The notes under the pieces were generated by a model. It made no database searches. It had not been told where the DNA came from and was given only the letters and a program-made list of their open reading frames with translations. Shown in pieces: positions 34,320 to 42,418 of a stretch of 64,000 bases of DNA. The DNA is from Deltaproteobacteria bacterium. GTDB taxonomy: Bacteria; Myxococcota_A; UBA9160; UBA4427. The DNA lies in contig NZHD01000085.1 of the NCBI GenBank assembly GCA_002691205.1, forward strand, positions 28,334 through 92,333, in the 5' to 3' direction. The position numbers and the translations under genes are program-made. Every line of letters starts with the position of its first letter. The first letter of the stretch is position 1.

Positions 34320-35000
34320 TTGACTAAGGAACTCATGAAGAGAATGGTGTCCGAAATGATCGGAACATTTGCTTTAGTTTTCATTGGGACGGGGTCCATC
34401 ATCGTGAATGAGATCACCGGAGGGATGATTTCGCACCTGGGCGTGGCTCTGGCGTTTGGCTTGACCGTGATGACGATGATTTATGCGGTGGGCGACGTGT
34501 CCGGGGCCCACTTCAATCCAGCGGTCTCCATGGCATTTTGGTTAGCCAAACGACTTCCAGGCAAGGATTTGTTGATTTACACCGTGGGTCAATTTTCGGG
34601 GGCTGTGCTGGCCAGCGTGGCCCTAAGTATAATTTTCGTCTCGACGTCGAACCTAGGGGTGACTCAGCCGAGTGGGGGCATTTCGCAATCCTTTGCGATG
34701 GAAATCATTCTCACTTTTTTCCTCATGTTTGTGATTCTGGGAGTGGCGACGGGTGCGAAAGAGAAAGGAATTATGGCGGGCGTTGCGGTGGGTGCCATCG
34801 TCTGCTTGGGTGCGTTGTTCGGAGGGCCTATTTCGGGCGCTTCACTAAACCCCGCCCGATCTCTGGGGCCCGCCTTGGTCTCGGGCACAGTCGCTTCATT
34901 GTGGGTGTACTTATTAGCACCGTGTATTGGGTCGGGTCTGGCTGTAGGAGCCTGTCGGGTGGTCAGTGAGCCTGGCTGTTGCTGCTCGGGCTCTGATTGA
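34320..35000 (+). CDS. MIP-family channel (aquaporin/aquaglyceroporin) with Cys-rich tail
   Basis: A 226-residue, six-helix channel for water or small neutral solutes. The two NPA boxes are present as HFNPAVS and SLNPARS. The C-terminus is unusual: GACRVVSEPGCCCSGSD, with four Cys in the last 15 residues. Aquaglyceroporins such as AqpS of Sinorhizobium export arsenite in ars operons; arsC lies 1.3 kb upstream, so arsenite permeation is possible but not shown. GAGGAG precedes TTG 34320 at proper spacing (TTG 34314 is too close). Confidence 0.9.
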   Translation: MTKELMKRMVSEMIGTFALVFIGTGSIIVNEITGGMISHLGVALAFGLTVMTMIYAVGDVSGAHFNPAVSMAFWLAKRLPGKDLLIYTVGQFSGAVLASVALSIIFVSTSNLGVTQPSGGISQSFAMEIILTFFLMFVILGVATGAKEKGIMAGVAVGAIVCLGALFGGPISGASLNPARSLGPALVSGTVASLWVYLLAPCIGSGLAVGACRVVSEPGCCCSGSD

Positions 35001-35248
35001 ATGCCTCCGATGGCTGTTTGAAGATGAATTTGCCCGTTATTCTGTGGCTGGCGGCGCGTATGACGAGAAACCCCTATTTTTAGGGAGTGATTCGGAAAGA
35101 CGGTGCGGAGAGTTGAAGAGAACTGTGGTCTGAATTCAGTCCGATATGAGCTAAAGGTTCGGACAGCATCGAGCAATGATTTGTCGAACATCGGTTCGAG
35201 CAAGAATAAATTTTTAGCCTTAAGTGATTTGGAAGGAAGCGAAAGAAC

Positions 35249-35818
35249 ATGGCCATGAAAGTCACCTTTGATTTAACCGACAAAGACCTCAAATATTTTC
35301 GCAAGGTGATGAAAGAAGTCCGCGCAAAGCATAAGGCCTCGACAGAGCAAGAAATTCTTGAGGCGTGCCGAGGTTTGATCGACGGGATTGCAGCAACTCG
35401 AGCTCCTGATTTTGTTCAAGACCGGGTGGAAAAGTTGAGTGTCCTCATCAACATGCTTGAAGATGGGGAATGGGCGCTTTCGGGAGCTGATCGTGAGCGT
35501 GTGGTGCGTGGCATGGCTTATTTTGCGGAGCCGGATGATATGATCCCAGACAAGGTTCCTGTTCTAGGGTTTCTTGATGATGCGATTATGGTGGAGCTTG
35601 TCGTAACCGAGCTGTCCCATGAGATTGAGGCGTATTCAGACTTTTGTGACTTTAGGGTTCGCCGAGAAGAGACATACGGCGAAGATGAGGACGAATCCAC
35701 TCGTGAGGAATGGATGGAATCGCGGAGGCGTGCACTCCATGACCGAATACGCCGTCGTCGTCAGCGGCGCGTGCAACGCTCTCGAGGCGGGAGCCGATCG
35801 CCGATCTCTCTCTGGTAG
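35249..35818 (+). CDS. YkvA/DUF1232-domain protein
   Basis: A 189-residue protein. The central segment MAYFAEPDDMIPDKVPVLGFLDDAIMVELVV is the DUF1232 (YkvA) hallmark, normally a short membrane-associated pair of helices; here it is rather polar and may be soluble. Before it lies a charged helical region (KYFRKVMKEVRAKHKAS), after it an acidic run and a basic RRRRQRRVQRSRGGSR tail. ATG 35249 follows GGAAGGAAGCG. Function of the family is unknown. It converges on the NUDIX gene with a 30-base gap. Confidence 0.85.
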   Translation: MAMKVTFDLTDKDLKYFRKVMKEVRAKHKASTEQEILEACRGLIDGIAATRAPDFVQDRVEKLSVLINMLEDGEWALSGADRERVVRGMAYFAEPDDMIPDKVPVLGFLDDAIMVELVVTELSHEIEAYSDFCDFRVRREETYGEDEDESTREEWMESRRRALHDRIRRRRQRRVQRSRGGSRSPISLW

Positions 35819-35848
35819 TTTGGCACGCTGAAGCGAATTTATTTCAGC

Positions 35849-36346
35849 TTAGGAAAAATGTTTGAATTGATGGTCGATCATCGTGTCGTCGTCAAATAGG
35901 CAATCGCCTCTAACGGACTGCCCTCCGAGAACTTGGGGTAACCAGAGAAGGTCGTCTTCCCACATTTCTGAATAGGGTATGTCTCCGAGCCTAAACCATA
36001 TGGGGAAGGCTTCCTCCGTTTCGCAGAGTTGCCCAGTGTATGCGGTGGCTACAAAGACATGAACGTGGATCGCGTAGCCATCGAGGAACTGAAAGCGCAG
36101 GTCACCACGTGGTTCGAGATGGGTCGGTGTGAGGCCGACTTCTTCTTGGACTTCTCGGACGGCGCATTCAGCCAAACTTTCATTTTTCTCTAGTTTTCCT
36201 CCCGGGCCATTGATCTTACCCGCTCCCAATCCACGTTTCTTTCGAATCAGAAGAACCTGTCCTTCTCGAAGAATAAACGTCAGAGTGGCGTAATCCGTAG
36301 GTGTCCAAGTCGACCATTCGATTTGAGAGATGGATTGAAGGTTCAT
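35849..36346 (-). CDS. NUDIX hydrolase, MTH1/MutT-like
   Basis: This is a 165-residue NUDIX pyrophosphatase. The full box GxxxxxExxxxxxxREUxEExGU is seen in GKLEKNESLAECAVREVQEEVGL. The context NGPGGKLEKNES and the later WFRLGDIPYSEMWEDDLLWLPQVL with phenylalanine-rich DLRFQF resembles human MTH1, which cleans oxidised purine nucleotides (8-oxo-dGTP, 2-hydroxy-dATP). Starts at 36346 and 36400 are both possible, with no clear ribosome site. It is divergent from the sigma-54 unit, so its own promoter lies in 36401-36575. Confidence 0.9.
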   Translation of the reverse strand: MNLQSISQIEWSTWTPTDYATLTFILREGQVLLIRKKRGLGAGKINGPGGKLEKNESLAECAVREVQEEVGLTPTHLEPRGDLRFQFLDGYAIHVHVFVATAYTGQLCETEEAFPIWFRLGDIPYSEMWEDDLLWLPQVLGGQSVRGDCLFDDDTMIDHQFKHFS

Positions 36347-36475
36347 TTTGGTGTTTGGTGGTGGGGCGGGATTCAATGGGGGCATGACGCAGATTTTCAT
36401 AGGTGACGAACGTCAATGAAGGGCCACCCCCCAGGCGTCATTTCACCGGTGGCCGTCAAGTTCAGGGCAATTTTC

Positions 36476-36532
36476 TGGCCGCCTCAGAATGTTGCATTTC
36501 CGAAAGCCTCCCGCATCGGGGGACGGCGGCCA
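36476..36532. promoter_or_regulatory. inverted repeat upstream of the sigma-54 promoter (possible activator site)
   Basis: Two 8-base arms, TGGCCGCC at 36476-36483 and GGCGGCCA at 36525-36532, are perfect inverted copies 41 bases apart. Measured from the predicted start site near 36605, they lie at about -129 and -80, where enhancer-binding proteins of sigma-54 usually bind. The link is positional only. Confidence 0.3.
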
Positions 36533-36577
36533 TGGCTCATTCTGATCCTCTGGAGTGAAAAGGCACGTTCTCGCCAT

Positions 36578-36594
36578 TTGGCACGATCTTTGCT
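36578..36594 (+). promoter_or_regulatory. sigma-54 (-24/-12) promoter
   Basis: TTGGCACGATCTTTGCT matches the sigma-54 consensus TTGGCACG-N4-TTGCT at every fixed base. The invariant GG (36580-36581) and GC (36592-36593) are separated by exactly 10 bases. Transcription should begin near 36605, giving a leader of about 78 bases before the ATG at 36683. The gene it controls is the 85-residue exported protein. Confidence 0.85.
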
Positions 36595-36682
36595 TACTCG
36601 TTAGGCAGCGACCCAAGCAGTTCATCAAGGAGCTTCTCCAACGGCGATGAACGTCGGGTACGCCGAATAAAAGGAAACTGAA

Positions 36683-36940
36683 ATGACAGCAATTGTGTCC
36701 GCAATCCGTGCAACCGACGACCCTGTACTTTGGCTAGATGGCCTCTCCCGTGCAGCGGCAGGCGTCGTGATTGCCATGTTCTTTATCTCTTTCGCAAGCC
36801 TTGGCGTTCCGGGCTCGATTACGAGTGTGAGCTTACCCGCAACGCCGGCTCATGCGCAAAGGACTTTGCCTGAACTCGATGAGGCTTGGGTCTGGTCTAA
36901 GTCCACGCAAAATTTTGATGCCATGTACATAAAGAGGTAA
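36683..36940 (+). CDS. small exported or membrane protein of unknown function, sigma-54 controlled
   Basis: An 85-residue protein. After 23 polar residues comes a hydrophobic stretch (AAGVVIAMFFISFASLGV), then SVSLPATPAHAQ with a possible signal-peptidase site after AHA, and a 27-residue mature end (RTLPELDEAWVWSKSTQNFDAMYIKR). It could be secreted as a short peptide or kept as a membrane protein. AAAAGGAAACTGAA in front of ATG 36683 is a good ribosome site. A near-perfect sigma-54 promoter lies 89 bases upstream and a strong terminator 31 bases downstream, so it is a monocistronic transcript. No family is known to me. Confidence 0.75.
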   Translation: MTAIVSAIRATDDPVLWLDGLSRAAAGVVIAMFFISFASLGVPGSITSVSLPATPAHAQRTLPELDEAWVWSKSTQNFDAMYIKR

Positions 36941-36970
36941 CGCCCTCCCTGTCGGCAAATATTTGTTCCA

Positions 36971-37007
36971 AAAGAACCCCTCTCGATTTAACCGAGAGGG
37001 GTTCTTT
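36971..37007 (+). terminator. strong intrinsic terminator
   Basis: A perfect 15-bp stem (AAAGAACCCCTCTCG with its complement) and a 7-base loop (ATTTAAC), flanked on the 5' side by A residues and ending in TTCTTTTAT. It ends the transcript of the small sigma-54 controlled gene. Confidence 0.9.
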
Positions 37008-37124
37008 TATTCAGCAGAAGCCTGGGCTCATGATGGGCTTGAAAATCGGCTATGCGAGCTAGACTGACCTTTTCGCCAGACGAGTCACGATTCAATGTTT
37101 TGGCCTGACAAAAAGGAGAAATGA

Positions 37125-37850
37125 TTGAGCGTAGGTAAAGCACTCCCTGGCGTTTTGAGTAATTCCTTTAAGTTACTGGGCCATGTCGCTCTTTTAATGT
37201 TGATCATTTTGGGTTGTAGTTCGCCCTCTACGAACCCTCAAGCGAAGAAAAAAACGGGCCCGGCGCCGGAAAGCGCTGTGAAGGTTGTGGATGCACACAT
37301 CAAAGAGTATCCGGTCGATAAATCTGACCCCACGTGGAAGACTCGTGTGCCCCGTCCCCCAGCTGTCACGTATGATCCAAATGTGGACTATTATTGGTTC
37401 CTGCATACGACTGCGGGTGGGATCAAAATCAAATTGAAGCCGGAAGTCGCTCCGGGGCACGTGACCAGCGCGATCTATTTGACTCGTCTCGGATTTTATG
37501 ACGGCCTCTCTTTTCACCGAATCATTCCTAAGTTTATGGTTCAGGGAGGAGACCCGCTGGGGAATGGATCCGGTGGGCCTGGGTATCGCATGGGGGGTGA
37601 ATTCAGTCGCAAGGCTAGACACTCCAAGAGGGGAGTCGTCAGCGCAGCGAACTCTGGCCCACGAACAGATGGAAGTCAGTTTTTCATACTGTTCGGCAAG
37701 GATGCCGAGCACCTCGATGGCAAGCACACGGTTTATGGTCAAGTCGTCGAAGGCATGGGGACGCTTAAGACGCTTGAAATGTATGGAACAGAAACGGGTG
37801 AACCCCAAAAGCTCGTCATTATTCGCAGAGCTGAAATCCTGGAGCAGTGA
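37125..37850 (+). CDS. cyclophilin-type peptidyl-prolyl isomerase lipoprotein
   Basis: This 241-residue protein folds other proteins by turning prolyl bonds cis-trans in the periplasm. It begins with a signal ending in IILGC; Cys31 is the probable lipid site. The cyclophilin domain has the conserved SFHRIIPKFMVQGGDPLGNG (catalytic Arg), RGVVSAANSGPRTDGSQFFI and LDGKHTVYGQVVEGM. TTG 37125 follows AAAAGGAG at good spacing. Export makes it a membrane-anchored chaperone like periplasmic PpiA, though PpiA itself is not lipidated. Confidence 0.94.
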   Translation: MSVGKALPGVLSNSFKLLGHVALLMLIILGCSSPSTNPQAKKKTGPAPESAVKVVDAHIKEYPVDKSDPTWKTRVPRPPAVTYDPNVDYYWFLHTTAGGIKIKLKPEVAPGHVTSAIYLTRLGFYDGLSFHRIIPKFMVQGGDPLGNGSGGPGYRMGGEFSRKARHSKRGVVSAANSGPRTDGSQFFILFGKDAEHLDGKHTVYGQVVEGMGTLKTLEMYGTETGEPQKLVIIRRAEILEQ

Positions 37851-37958
37851 GTTTCAGCAGAAAGAGACTGGACTCACTGAGAGCGATTTTTGTCTTAGGG
37901 TTTGACTTTAAGATCATGCTTTTCCCGGTATTGAGGGTGGGTTATCCTAAGGGGGCTG

Positions 37959-38252
37959 ATGTTGGATTCACGTGACGAACCAGAGCTCGGGCCGGTGTTT
38001 TTACTCCGGTGCGTCGAGTGTGATGATCAAGGAAAGCCGAGCCGGCTTTGGCTGAGGACTTCGATCGAAGTGATCTCGCATAGGTCTCCTCAAGTACATC
38101 ATTATGTGGAGTGTATGAACTGTGGCACTCACTTACGTAGTCGTCAGCCTGACCATATGGAGAGGGTTAGCTTGGATGAGTGGGGTCGGTTCGTGAGTGC
38201 ACCGGGCGACCCAGAGCCGCCGCTGCCTTCAGGTATGGCGCGGCTGGCTTAG
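37959..38252 (+). CDS. small protein with two Cys pairs (zinc-ribbon-like)
   Basis: A 97-residue soluble protein with CVECDD near residue 18 and CMNCGTHL near residue 52, the spacing expected of a zinc ribbon. Outside the Cys pairs it has a His-rich EVISHRSPQVHHY and an acidic, Pro-rich end. ATG 37959 follows GGGGG. No family is recognised. It precedes an SnoaL-like protein on the same strand by 56 bases. Confidence 0.65.
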   Translation: MLDSRDEPELGPVFLLRCVECDDQGKPSRLWLRTSIEVISHRSPQVHHYVECMNCGTHLRSRQPDHMERVSLDEWGRFVSAPGDPEPPLPSGMARLA

Positions 38253-38308
38253 ACAATGTATCGAGAAGAGACCGATCTCAGTTTTTAGCTGTCCATAGAG
38301 GGCTTGTG

Positions 38309-38767
38309 ATGGCAAACAGCAGTCGTGAAATCGAAAATCTACTTTATCTCTACGCGGAGCGGATTGACGATGGTGACTTTCAAGGATTAGCTGAACTCTT
38401 TGAGCACGGGGCTATCAAAGGGCCAGACGGGGAGGTCATCGCCCGGGGAATCGATGAAGTGCGTGGTCTCTATGAGTCAAGCACTCGCCTTTATGAAACC
38501 GGGACGCCCTGCACACAGCACATGACCACAAATGCCATTATTGAAGTGGATGAGAATTCTATTTCGGCTACCGGACGCACGCGTTTCACCGTTTTTCAGT
38601 GTCTCCCGGATTTTCCACTTCAAGCCATTATCGCTGGGCGATATCTGGATCGCTTTGGGTGGGCAGAGGGCCGATGGTTTTTTGTCGAGCGCAAGATGTT
38701 GGTCGAATTTGTCGGAGATCTGAGTCGTCACCTTCTAATTGATCTAAGCAACTCAGAGGCGACATGA
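38309..38767 (+). CDS. SnoaL/NTF2-like domain protein
   Basis: A 152-residue protein with the cone-shaped NTF2-like fold. The opening IENLLYLYAERIDDGDFQGLAELFEHGA and the DEVRGLYESSTRLYETGTPCTQH segment match the SnoaL-4 group, which includes steroid-isomerase-like and hydratase-like proteins in degradative clusters. The activity here is unknown. ATG 38309 after AGAGGGC is chosen; an in-frame opening upstream from 38180 only runs into the previous gene. Confidence 0.88.
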   Translation: MANSSREIENLLYLYAERIDDGDFQGLAELFEHGAIKGPDGEVIARGIDEVRGLYESSTRLYETGTPCTQHMTTNAIIEVDENSISATGRTRFTVFQCLPDFPLQAIIAGRYLDRFGWAEGRWFFVERKMLVEFVGDLSRHLLIDLSNSEAT

Positions 38768-38860
38768 AGGCAATCTTTTAACGTTCATGCTTCCTGGGAT
38801 AAGTATGATTTGAGTCTCTTGTTTGCGCCGTGACTGTCAGAGTTTACTTAAGGTTTCTTC

Positions 38861-39316
38861 ATGTCTTCTCGAGTTGTCTATTTTGATCACAATGATCAGT
38901 CGCCTGATCCGGAGTGGCCGTTTAAAGTCGGAGAGGCAGGTTTTGTTTGGATTGATGAAGAAGGCGATATAGACACCGATGTTCAAGTTAGGATCCCTCC
39001 AAATGCCGTTCATGCTCTTCACGGTCACGGAGTGGTGGATCAGCTTAATAAAATTGACCTCTCTTGGGGGCCGGTGGGAAATGGGCGCGATGCAGTCGTG
39101 GGTCCTGGAAACGTAGAGGAAGTGGCTCGTTTGTTTTATGAAGCCGACCGGATGACGTATGGAGCGGTGCACGATTTACGGGTAGATGTGATTGATGAGG
39201 TTGAATACCGAATTGTAATCAATAATCGAGAGTATCAGAGGACACTTTCGAGACTTCAATTTATGAGCGTGACGGCGGGTCGTTTAGGTCATGGTCTGCG
39301 CCTTAAATTGGGATGA
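38861..39316 (+). CDS. hypothetical protein
   Basis: A 151-residue protein that looks soluble, with acidic beta-type stretches (YFDHNDQSPDPEW, FVWIDEEGDIDTDVQVRIP) and a C-terminal helix-strand region (EVARLFYEADRMTYGAVHDLRVDVIDEVEYRIV). No signal peptide or known motif. ATG 38861 comes after TTTCTTC with a weak ribosome site. I recognise no family; coding quality is good over the whole frame. Confidence 0.65.
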   Translation: MSSRVVYFDHNDQSPDPEWPFKVGEAGFVWIDEEGDIDTDVQVRIPPNAVHALHGHGVVDQLNKIDLSWGPVGNGRDAVVGPGNVEEVARLFYEADRMTYGAVHDLRVDVIDEVEYRIVINNREYQRTLSRLQFMSVTAGRLGHGLRLKLG

Positions 39317-39496
39317 GAGTCACGATCTTTACTTGTGTTGAAGAAATATCTTATTTCTCTCTGGGTAGGATGGGTGCGGCTTCACGATTCGGGATATTCT
39401 TAGTATTGATCAATGAGGTCCAATTCAAACTCGGCAGGCTGCTGAGAGATTGCAAAGAAGTTCTCTATTCATGGAACACGGTTGGGAGTGTAAAAG

Positions 39497-39898
39497 ATGA
39501 TGCTAGGGCGAATTCTTCTTTTCGGCGTGGGTCTCATTTTTGCTATTTATGGATTCGTCTGTTTGACTCAGCCGGAAGCAGCGACTCGGTACAGCGGCCT
39601 AGTTCTGACAGGCGCCAAAGCGGAGGCGGAAGTTGCTGCTATGTATGGAGGTTTGCAGATTGGACTGGGGGTGCTTTTCCTAGCAGGTACCTTTCGTTCT
39701 CAGTATCTCTACGTAGGGCTCGTCGCGATGGTCGTTACGTTGGGGTCTCTTGCTCTCGGTCGAGGTTTTGGGTTGGTGGTTTACGGTCTATCGACTTATA
39801 ACCTCGCAGCATTTGCGTTTGAAACGGTGGCATCAATTCTAGGAATTCTTTCATTGCGCCAACTTCAATTTAAGGCACGGGCAGTGAATGAGACTTGA
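39497..39898 (+). CDS. DUF4345-like four-helix membrane protein
   Basis: A 133-residue inner-membrane protein with four predicted helices (about residues 4-22, 47-65, 70-88 and 95-120). Between helices 1 and 2 the loop TQPEAATRYSGLVLTGAKAEAEVAAMYGGLQ resembles DUF4345 proteins of unknown function. It starts at ATG 39497 after AAAAG and overlaps the following lipoprotein gene by 11 bases. Confidence 0.75.
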   Translation: MMLGRILLFGVGLIFAIYGFVCLTQPEAATRYSGLVLTGAKAEAEVAAMYGGLQIGLGVLFLAGTFRSQYLYVGLVAMVVTLGSLALGRGFGLVVYGLSTYNLAAFAFETVASILGILSLRQLQFKARAVNET

Positions 39899-40469
39899 CT
39901 TAAAAACGTTCTTGTTTTCTGTTCAAAGATTCTTGATCTATCCGAAGGTGCTGTTCCTCTTGCTGAGCCTTTCCGTGGGTTGTATTGGATGTGCCGGGAT
40001 CCCGGGCCTAAGTAGGTCAGGGGTTCCCGGACCCGCTCTTCAGCCGACAGCGGACCCGGCTTGGTATAAAGACAATGAGACAATCTTAAAGGCTTATTTA
40101 GAGACTCTTCCTAATTCTTCCATCGGAAAAGTGCTTCCGGGAATTCGACTTTCTGATGGTGAACTTTGGCTGGAGGGATACGTTTACCTAGGCCAAGGAT
40201 TGAATATTCCTCAAGGTCTGTCTGTTCGTTTGGTTCGAAAAGAAGATCGGACCTATGCGTATGTTTGGGTAGAAGAAGGCTCGGACTCGTTCAAATTTGA
40301 GCCTTGTGAAGAGCGAGGTCAGGAGGGAATTCGTGCAAGGCAGGCGGGTGGAGGAGCTTTTGCATGGATGGAGTTGAACGCCGAAAGTGGAGTCGTCTAT
40401 ACCCAGTGCCCTCCCGAGACTTGGCTGCCAAGTTCGGCCGTTTCATCGAACGACACTTCTGGAGTTTAG
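39888..40469 (+). CDS. lipoprotein of unknown function
   Basis: A 193-residue exported protein. The first 35 residues are basic then hydrophobic (FLIYPKVLFLLLSLSVG), with two candidate lipid-attachment Cys (VGC at 32 and CIGC at 35). The mature part contains DGELWLEGYVYLGQGLNIPQGLSVRLV and RTYAYVWVEEG, which look like a beta-barrel module. Only two later Cys occur. ATG 39888 overlaps the end of the DUF4345-like gene. No family is known to me. Confidence 0.7.
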   Translation: MRLDLKTFLFSVQRFLIYPKVLFLLLSLSVGCIGCAGIPGLSRSGVPGPALQPTADPAWYKDNETILKAYLETLPNSSIGKVLPGIRLSDGELWLEGYVYLGQGLNIPQGLSVRLVRKEDRTYAYVWVEEGSDSFKFEPCEERGQEGIRARQAGGGAFAWMELNAESGVVYTQCPPETWLPSSAVSSNDTSGV

Positions 40470-40519
40470 TCGGGCAGAACTTTGTTTGGGGACTCGTCGT
40501 CATACGTCACGAGATTCAT

Positions 40520-40984
40520 TCAGTTCGTACGTAGGGTCCGGTCATCTTCTAGGGCCTCCGCCCGATCAAGAAAGGGAGAAAGTGCGGCGAGAGAAACCCC
40601 TTGGCGTCGCGCACCCTCGACGAGGTGTAAGAAGAGATTTTCTAGTTTTTCCATACGGATCTCATCTTCCTGGGCATTTTTTCGCAAATCATCAAGGGCC
40701 TGGCCGCGGGGATAACGTCGTTGTCGAGCTTTTCTTAATTTCGTTCGGGAACTCACTCGCTCTGTTTGGGCTTCTGTGATTTTTTTTTCAAGTTGTCTGA
40801 GTTCGTCTAGAATTAAATGATCCTCTCGTTGGCTTGGCTGGTTCCATGTTCCTGATGGGAGAGTCTCAACGCTTGGGCGACTGTCGGCCAGGCCATGGTC
40901 CGCTAAGGCGGAGGTCAGCAAGCAAAATATGAGAAGGTACAATAATGGCCTGTGGATTATTTGAGATATTCGCGGTCTAGTCAT
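40520..40984 (-). CDS. secreted coiled-coil protein
   Basis: A 154-residue protein with a signal peptide (RPLLYLLIFCLLTSALA, cleavage likely near ALADHG). The mature part has a long charged helix (ELRQLEKKITEAQTERVSSRTKLRKARQRR) followed by a second helical region, so a coiled coil is likely. AGGAGG precedes ATG 40984. No family is recognised. It is convergent with the upstream lipoprotein. Confidence 0.7.
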   Translation of the reverse strand: MTRPRISQIIHRPLLYLLIFCLLTSALADHGLADSRPSVETLPSGTWNQPSQREDHLILDELRQLEKKITEAQTERVSSRTKLRKARQRRYPRGQALDDLRKNAQEDEIRMEKLENLFLHLVEGARRQGVSLAALSPFLDRAEALEDDRTLRTN

Positions 40985-41127
40985 ATCGGAGAGCCTCCTG
41001 AGGCCAATGCTGCCCCTCCGTGTTATCGACCATACTCAAAAGAAACTGAAGCCATTCATCTCCACATTAAGCCATGCCTAATTGGCAGAGGCAGCATAAG
41101 CGAGTGACTAAAGAAAGCTGACTTCCC

Positions 41128-41592
41128 TTGAATATTTCTAATCCTCTCCGGCGAACCACGCTGCTTTATTTGCTTTTCGGCCTCCTCTTTTGGACGACGG
41201 CTTGCGATCGTTACGGAGAGATACGGAGCGGACTGAATGCCATGGACCAAGCTCGCTTCAATCGAGGTCAAAAAGCAGCGACGCCTTGTTGGAGTTGTCA
41301 TGACGTGACGGGAGCTGATCTTAAGATCGGCCCCCCGCTTCAGGGGCTTATAGGTCGTCCTGCAGGCTCTGTGACGGGGTATCCGTATTCGCCGGCATCG
41401 CGAGCGTCTTCTTTCATATGGACAGAGGCGAAGCTGGATGCTTTTCTGGCTTCTCCGCAAAGTGTAATTCCTGGAAACCGAATGATCGCACCTCGTATCA
41501 CGAACCCCGAACAACGGGCCGATCTGGTTTTCTTTTTGTCCAAGGTGACACGCCCCCCGCTGTTGGAAGGTTTGAGTTCGGCGTCTGAATAA
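41128..41592 (+). CDS. cytochrome c class I lipoprotein
   Basis: A 154-residue protein with a signal ending in TTAC (Cys26 probably lipidated) and one haem c site CWSCH at residues 54-58. The later GNRMIAP carries the Met axial ligand. Spacing and length fit a small electron-transfer cytochrome c. It may receive electrons from periplasmic dehydrogenases. The start, TTG 41128, has only a weak ribosome site; the signal peptide is complete from it. Confidence 0.92.
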   Translation: MNISNPLRRTTLLYLLFGLLFWTTACDRYGEIRSGLNAMDQARFNRGQKAATPCWSCHDVTGADLKIGPPLQGLIGRPAGSVTGYPYSPASRASSFIWTEAKLDAFLASPQSVIPGNRMIAPRITNPEQRADLVFFLSKVTRPPLLEGLSSASE

Positions 41593-41633
41593 GAACAGGG
41601 CGATTAAGCCGAGTCGCCTTCAAACCGATACTC

Positions 41634-41653
41634 AAGATCTATTTTTAGATCTT
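41634..41653 (+). other. hairpin between cytochrome c and esterase genes
   Basis: A perfect 8-bp palindromic stem, AAGATCTA with TAGATCTT, around a TTTT loop. Outer arms CAAACC (41621-41626) and GGTTTG (41655-41660) can extend it across an internal loop. There is no T run after it, so it is not a classical terminator. It may be a regulatory or processing site. Confidence 0.4.
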
Positions 41654-41686
41654 AGGTTTGGATTCATGTGGGAAGATTAAATTGAA

Positions 41687-42418
41687 ATGAGTGTGTTTGT
41701 TCTCGTCCATGGGGCCTGGCACGGAGGGTGGTGTTGGCAAAATATTGTTAAACCCCTCGAATCGGCGGGGCATTCCGTTTTAACTCCTGACCTCCCAGGC
41801 TGTGGCCTAGGCTCGGCACGTTCAAAGGGGGTGACTCTGGATGACTATTCAGACTTTCTTGCATGTGTTGTGGAGGCGCAGGATGAGCCGACCATCCTGG
41901 TGGGGCATAGCTTAGGGGGAGCCGTGATCAGTCAGGCCGCCGAATACTGTGGCGCGGGGATAGAGCTTCTTGTTTATCTAGCGGCTTATGTGCCTCGTGA
42001 CGGCGAGTCGGCGAGCGATTTAGCCTTGAGCGACGCAGGCAGCTTGTTGAATAAGTACCTTGAGGTGGATTGGAACGAAGAGGTGATTCGACTTGACCGC
42101 GCTGGGAGTCTGGAATGCTTTTACGGCCAGTGTTCAAAAGTCGACCAAGCAGAGTCCCTAGAGCGCCTTTTGGCGCAGCCCTTAGGGCCCGTTACGCAAC
42201 CTATTTGCTTGACCTCTGATCTTAGAAATGAGACTCCCGCCATCTATATCGAATGTTTACAGGACAAAGCCGTGAGTCCGAATCTGCAGCAGCAAATGCA
42301 ACAAAGGCGAAAGTTTCGCGCGATTCATTCTCTCGATACGGATCACTCCCCTTTTCTCTCTCAGCCAAATCAGCTGGCCGACCTTTTGATCTCTGCGGCG
42401 GACCGCTCAAACAGGTAG
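41687..42418 (+). CDS. alpha/beta hydrolase, plant-methylesterase-like (EstC type)
   Basis: A 243-residue soluble hydrolase. The opening FVLVHGAWHGGWCWQN, the GHSLGGAV elbow (Ser nucleophile) and DTDHSPFLSQP (catalytic His) are those of the EstC/salicylate-binding methylesterase/hydroxynitrile-lyase branch. Likely it cleaves small methyl or acyl esters; the exact substrate is not predictable. ATG 41687 follows a TTGAA stretch with a weak ribosome site. Confidence 0.92.
   Translation: MSVFVLVHGAWHGGWCWQNIVKPLESAGHSVLTPDLPGCGLGSARSKGVTLDDYSDFLACVVEAQDEPTILVGHSLGGAVISQAAEYCGAGIELLVYLAAYVPRDGESASDLALSDAGSLLNKYLEVDWNEEVIRLDRAGSLECFYGQCSKVDQAESLERLLAQPLGPVTQPICLTSDLRNETPAIYIECLQDKAVSPNLQQQMQQRRKFRAIHSLDTDHSPFLSQPNQLADLLISAADRSNR

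Noticed and set aside
35120-35880. Second sigma-54 promoter at TTTGGCACGCTGAAGCG near 35819
   Set aside because: The GG to GC distance is 9 rather than 10 bases, the TTGC box is missing, and it points at the 3' end of the NUDIX gene.
39313-39801. 162-codon plus-strand frame ending inside the DUF4345-like gene
   Set aside because: Its second half is a shifted reading of the four-helix membrane protein, which has the better composition, start and overlap with the next gene.
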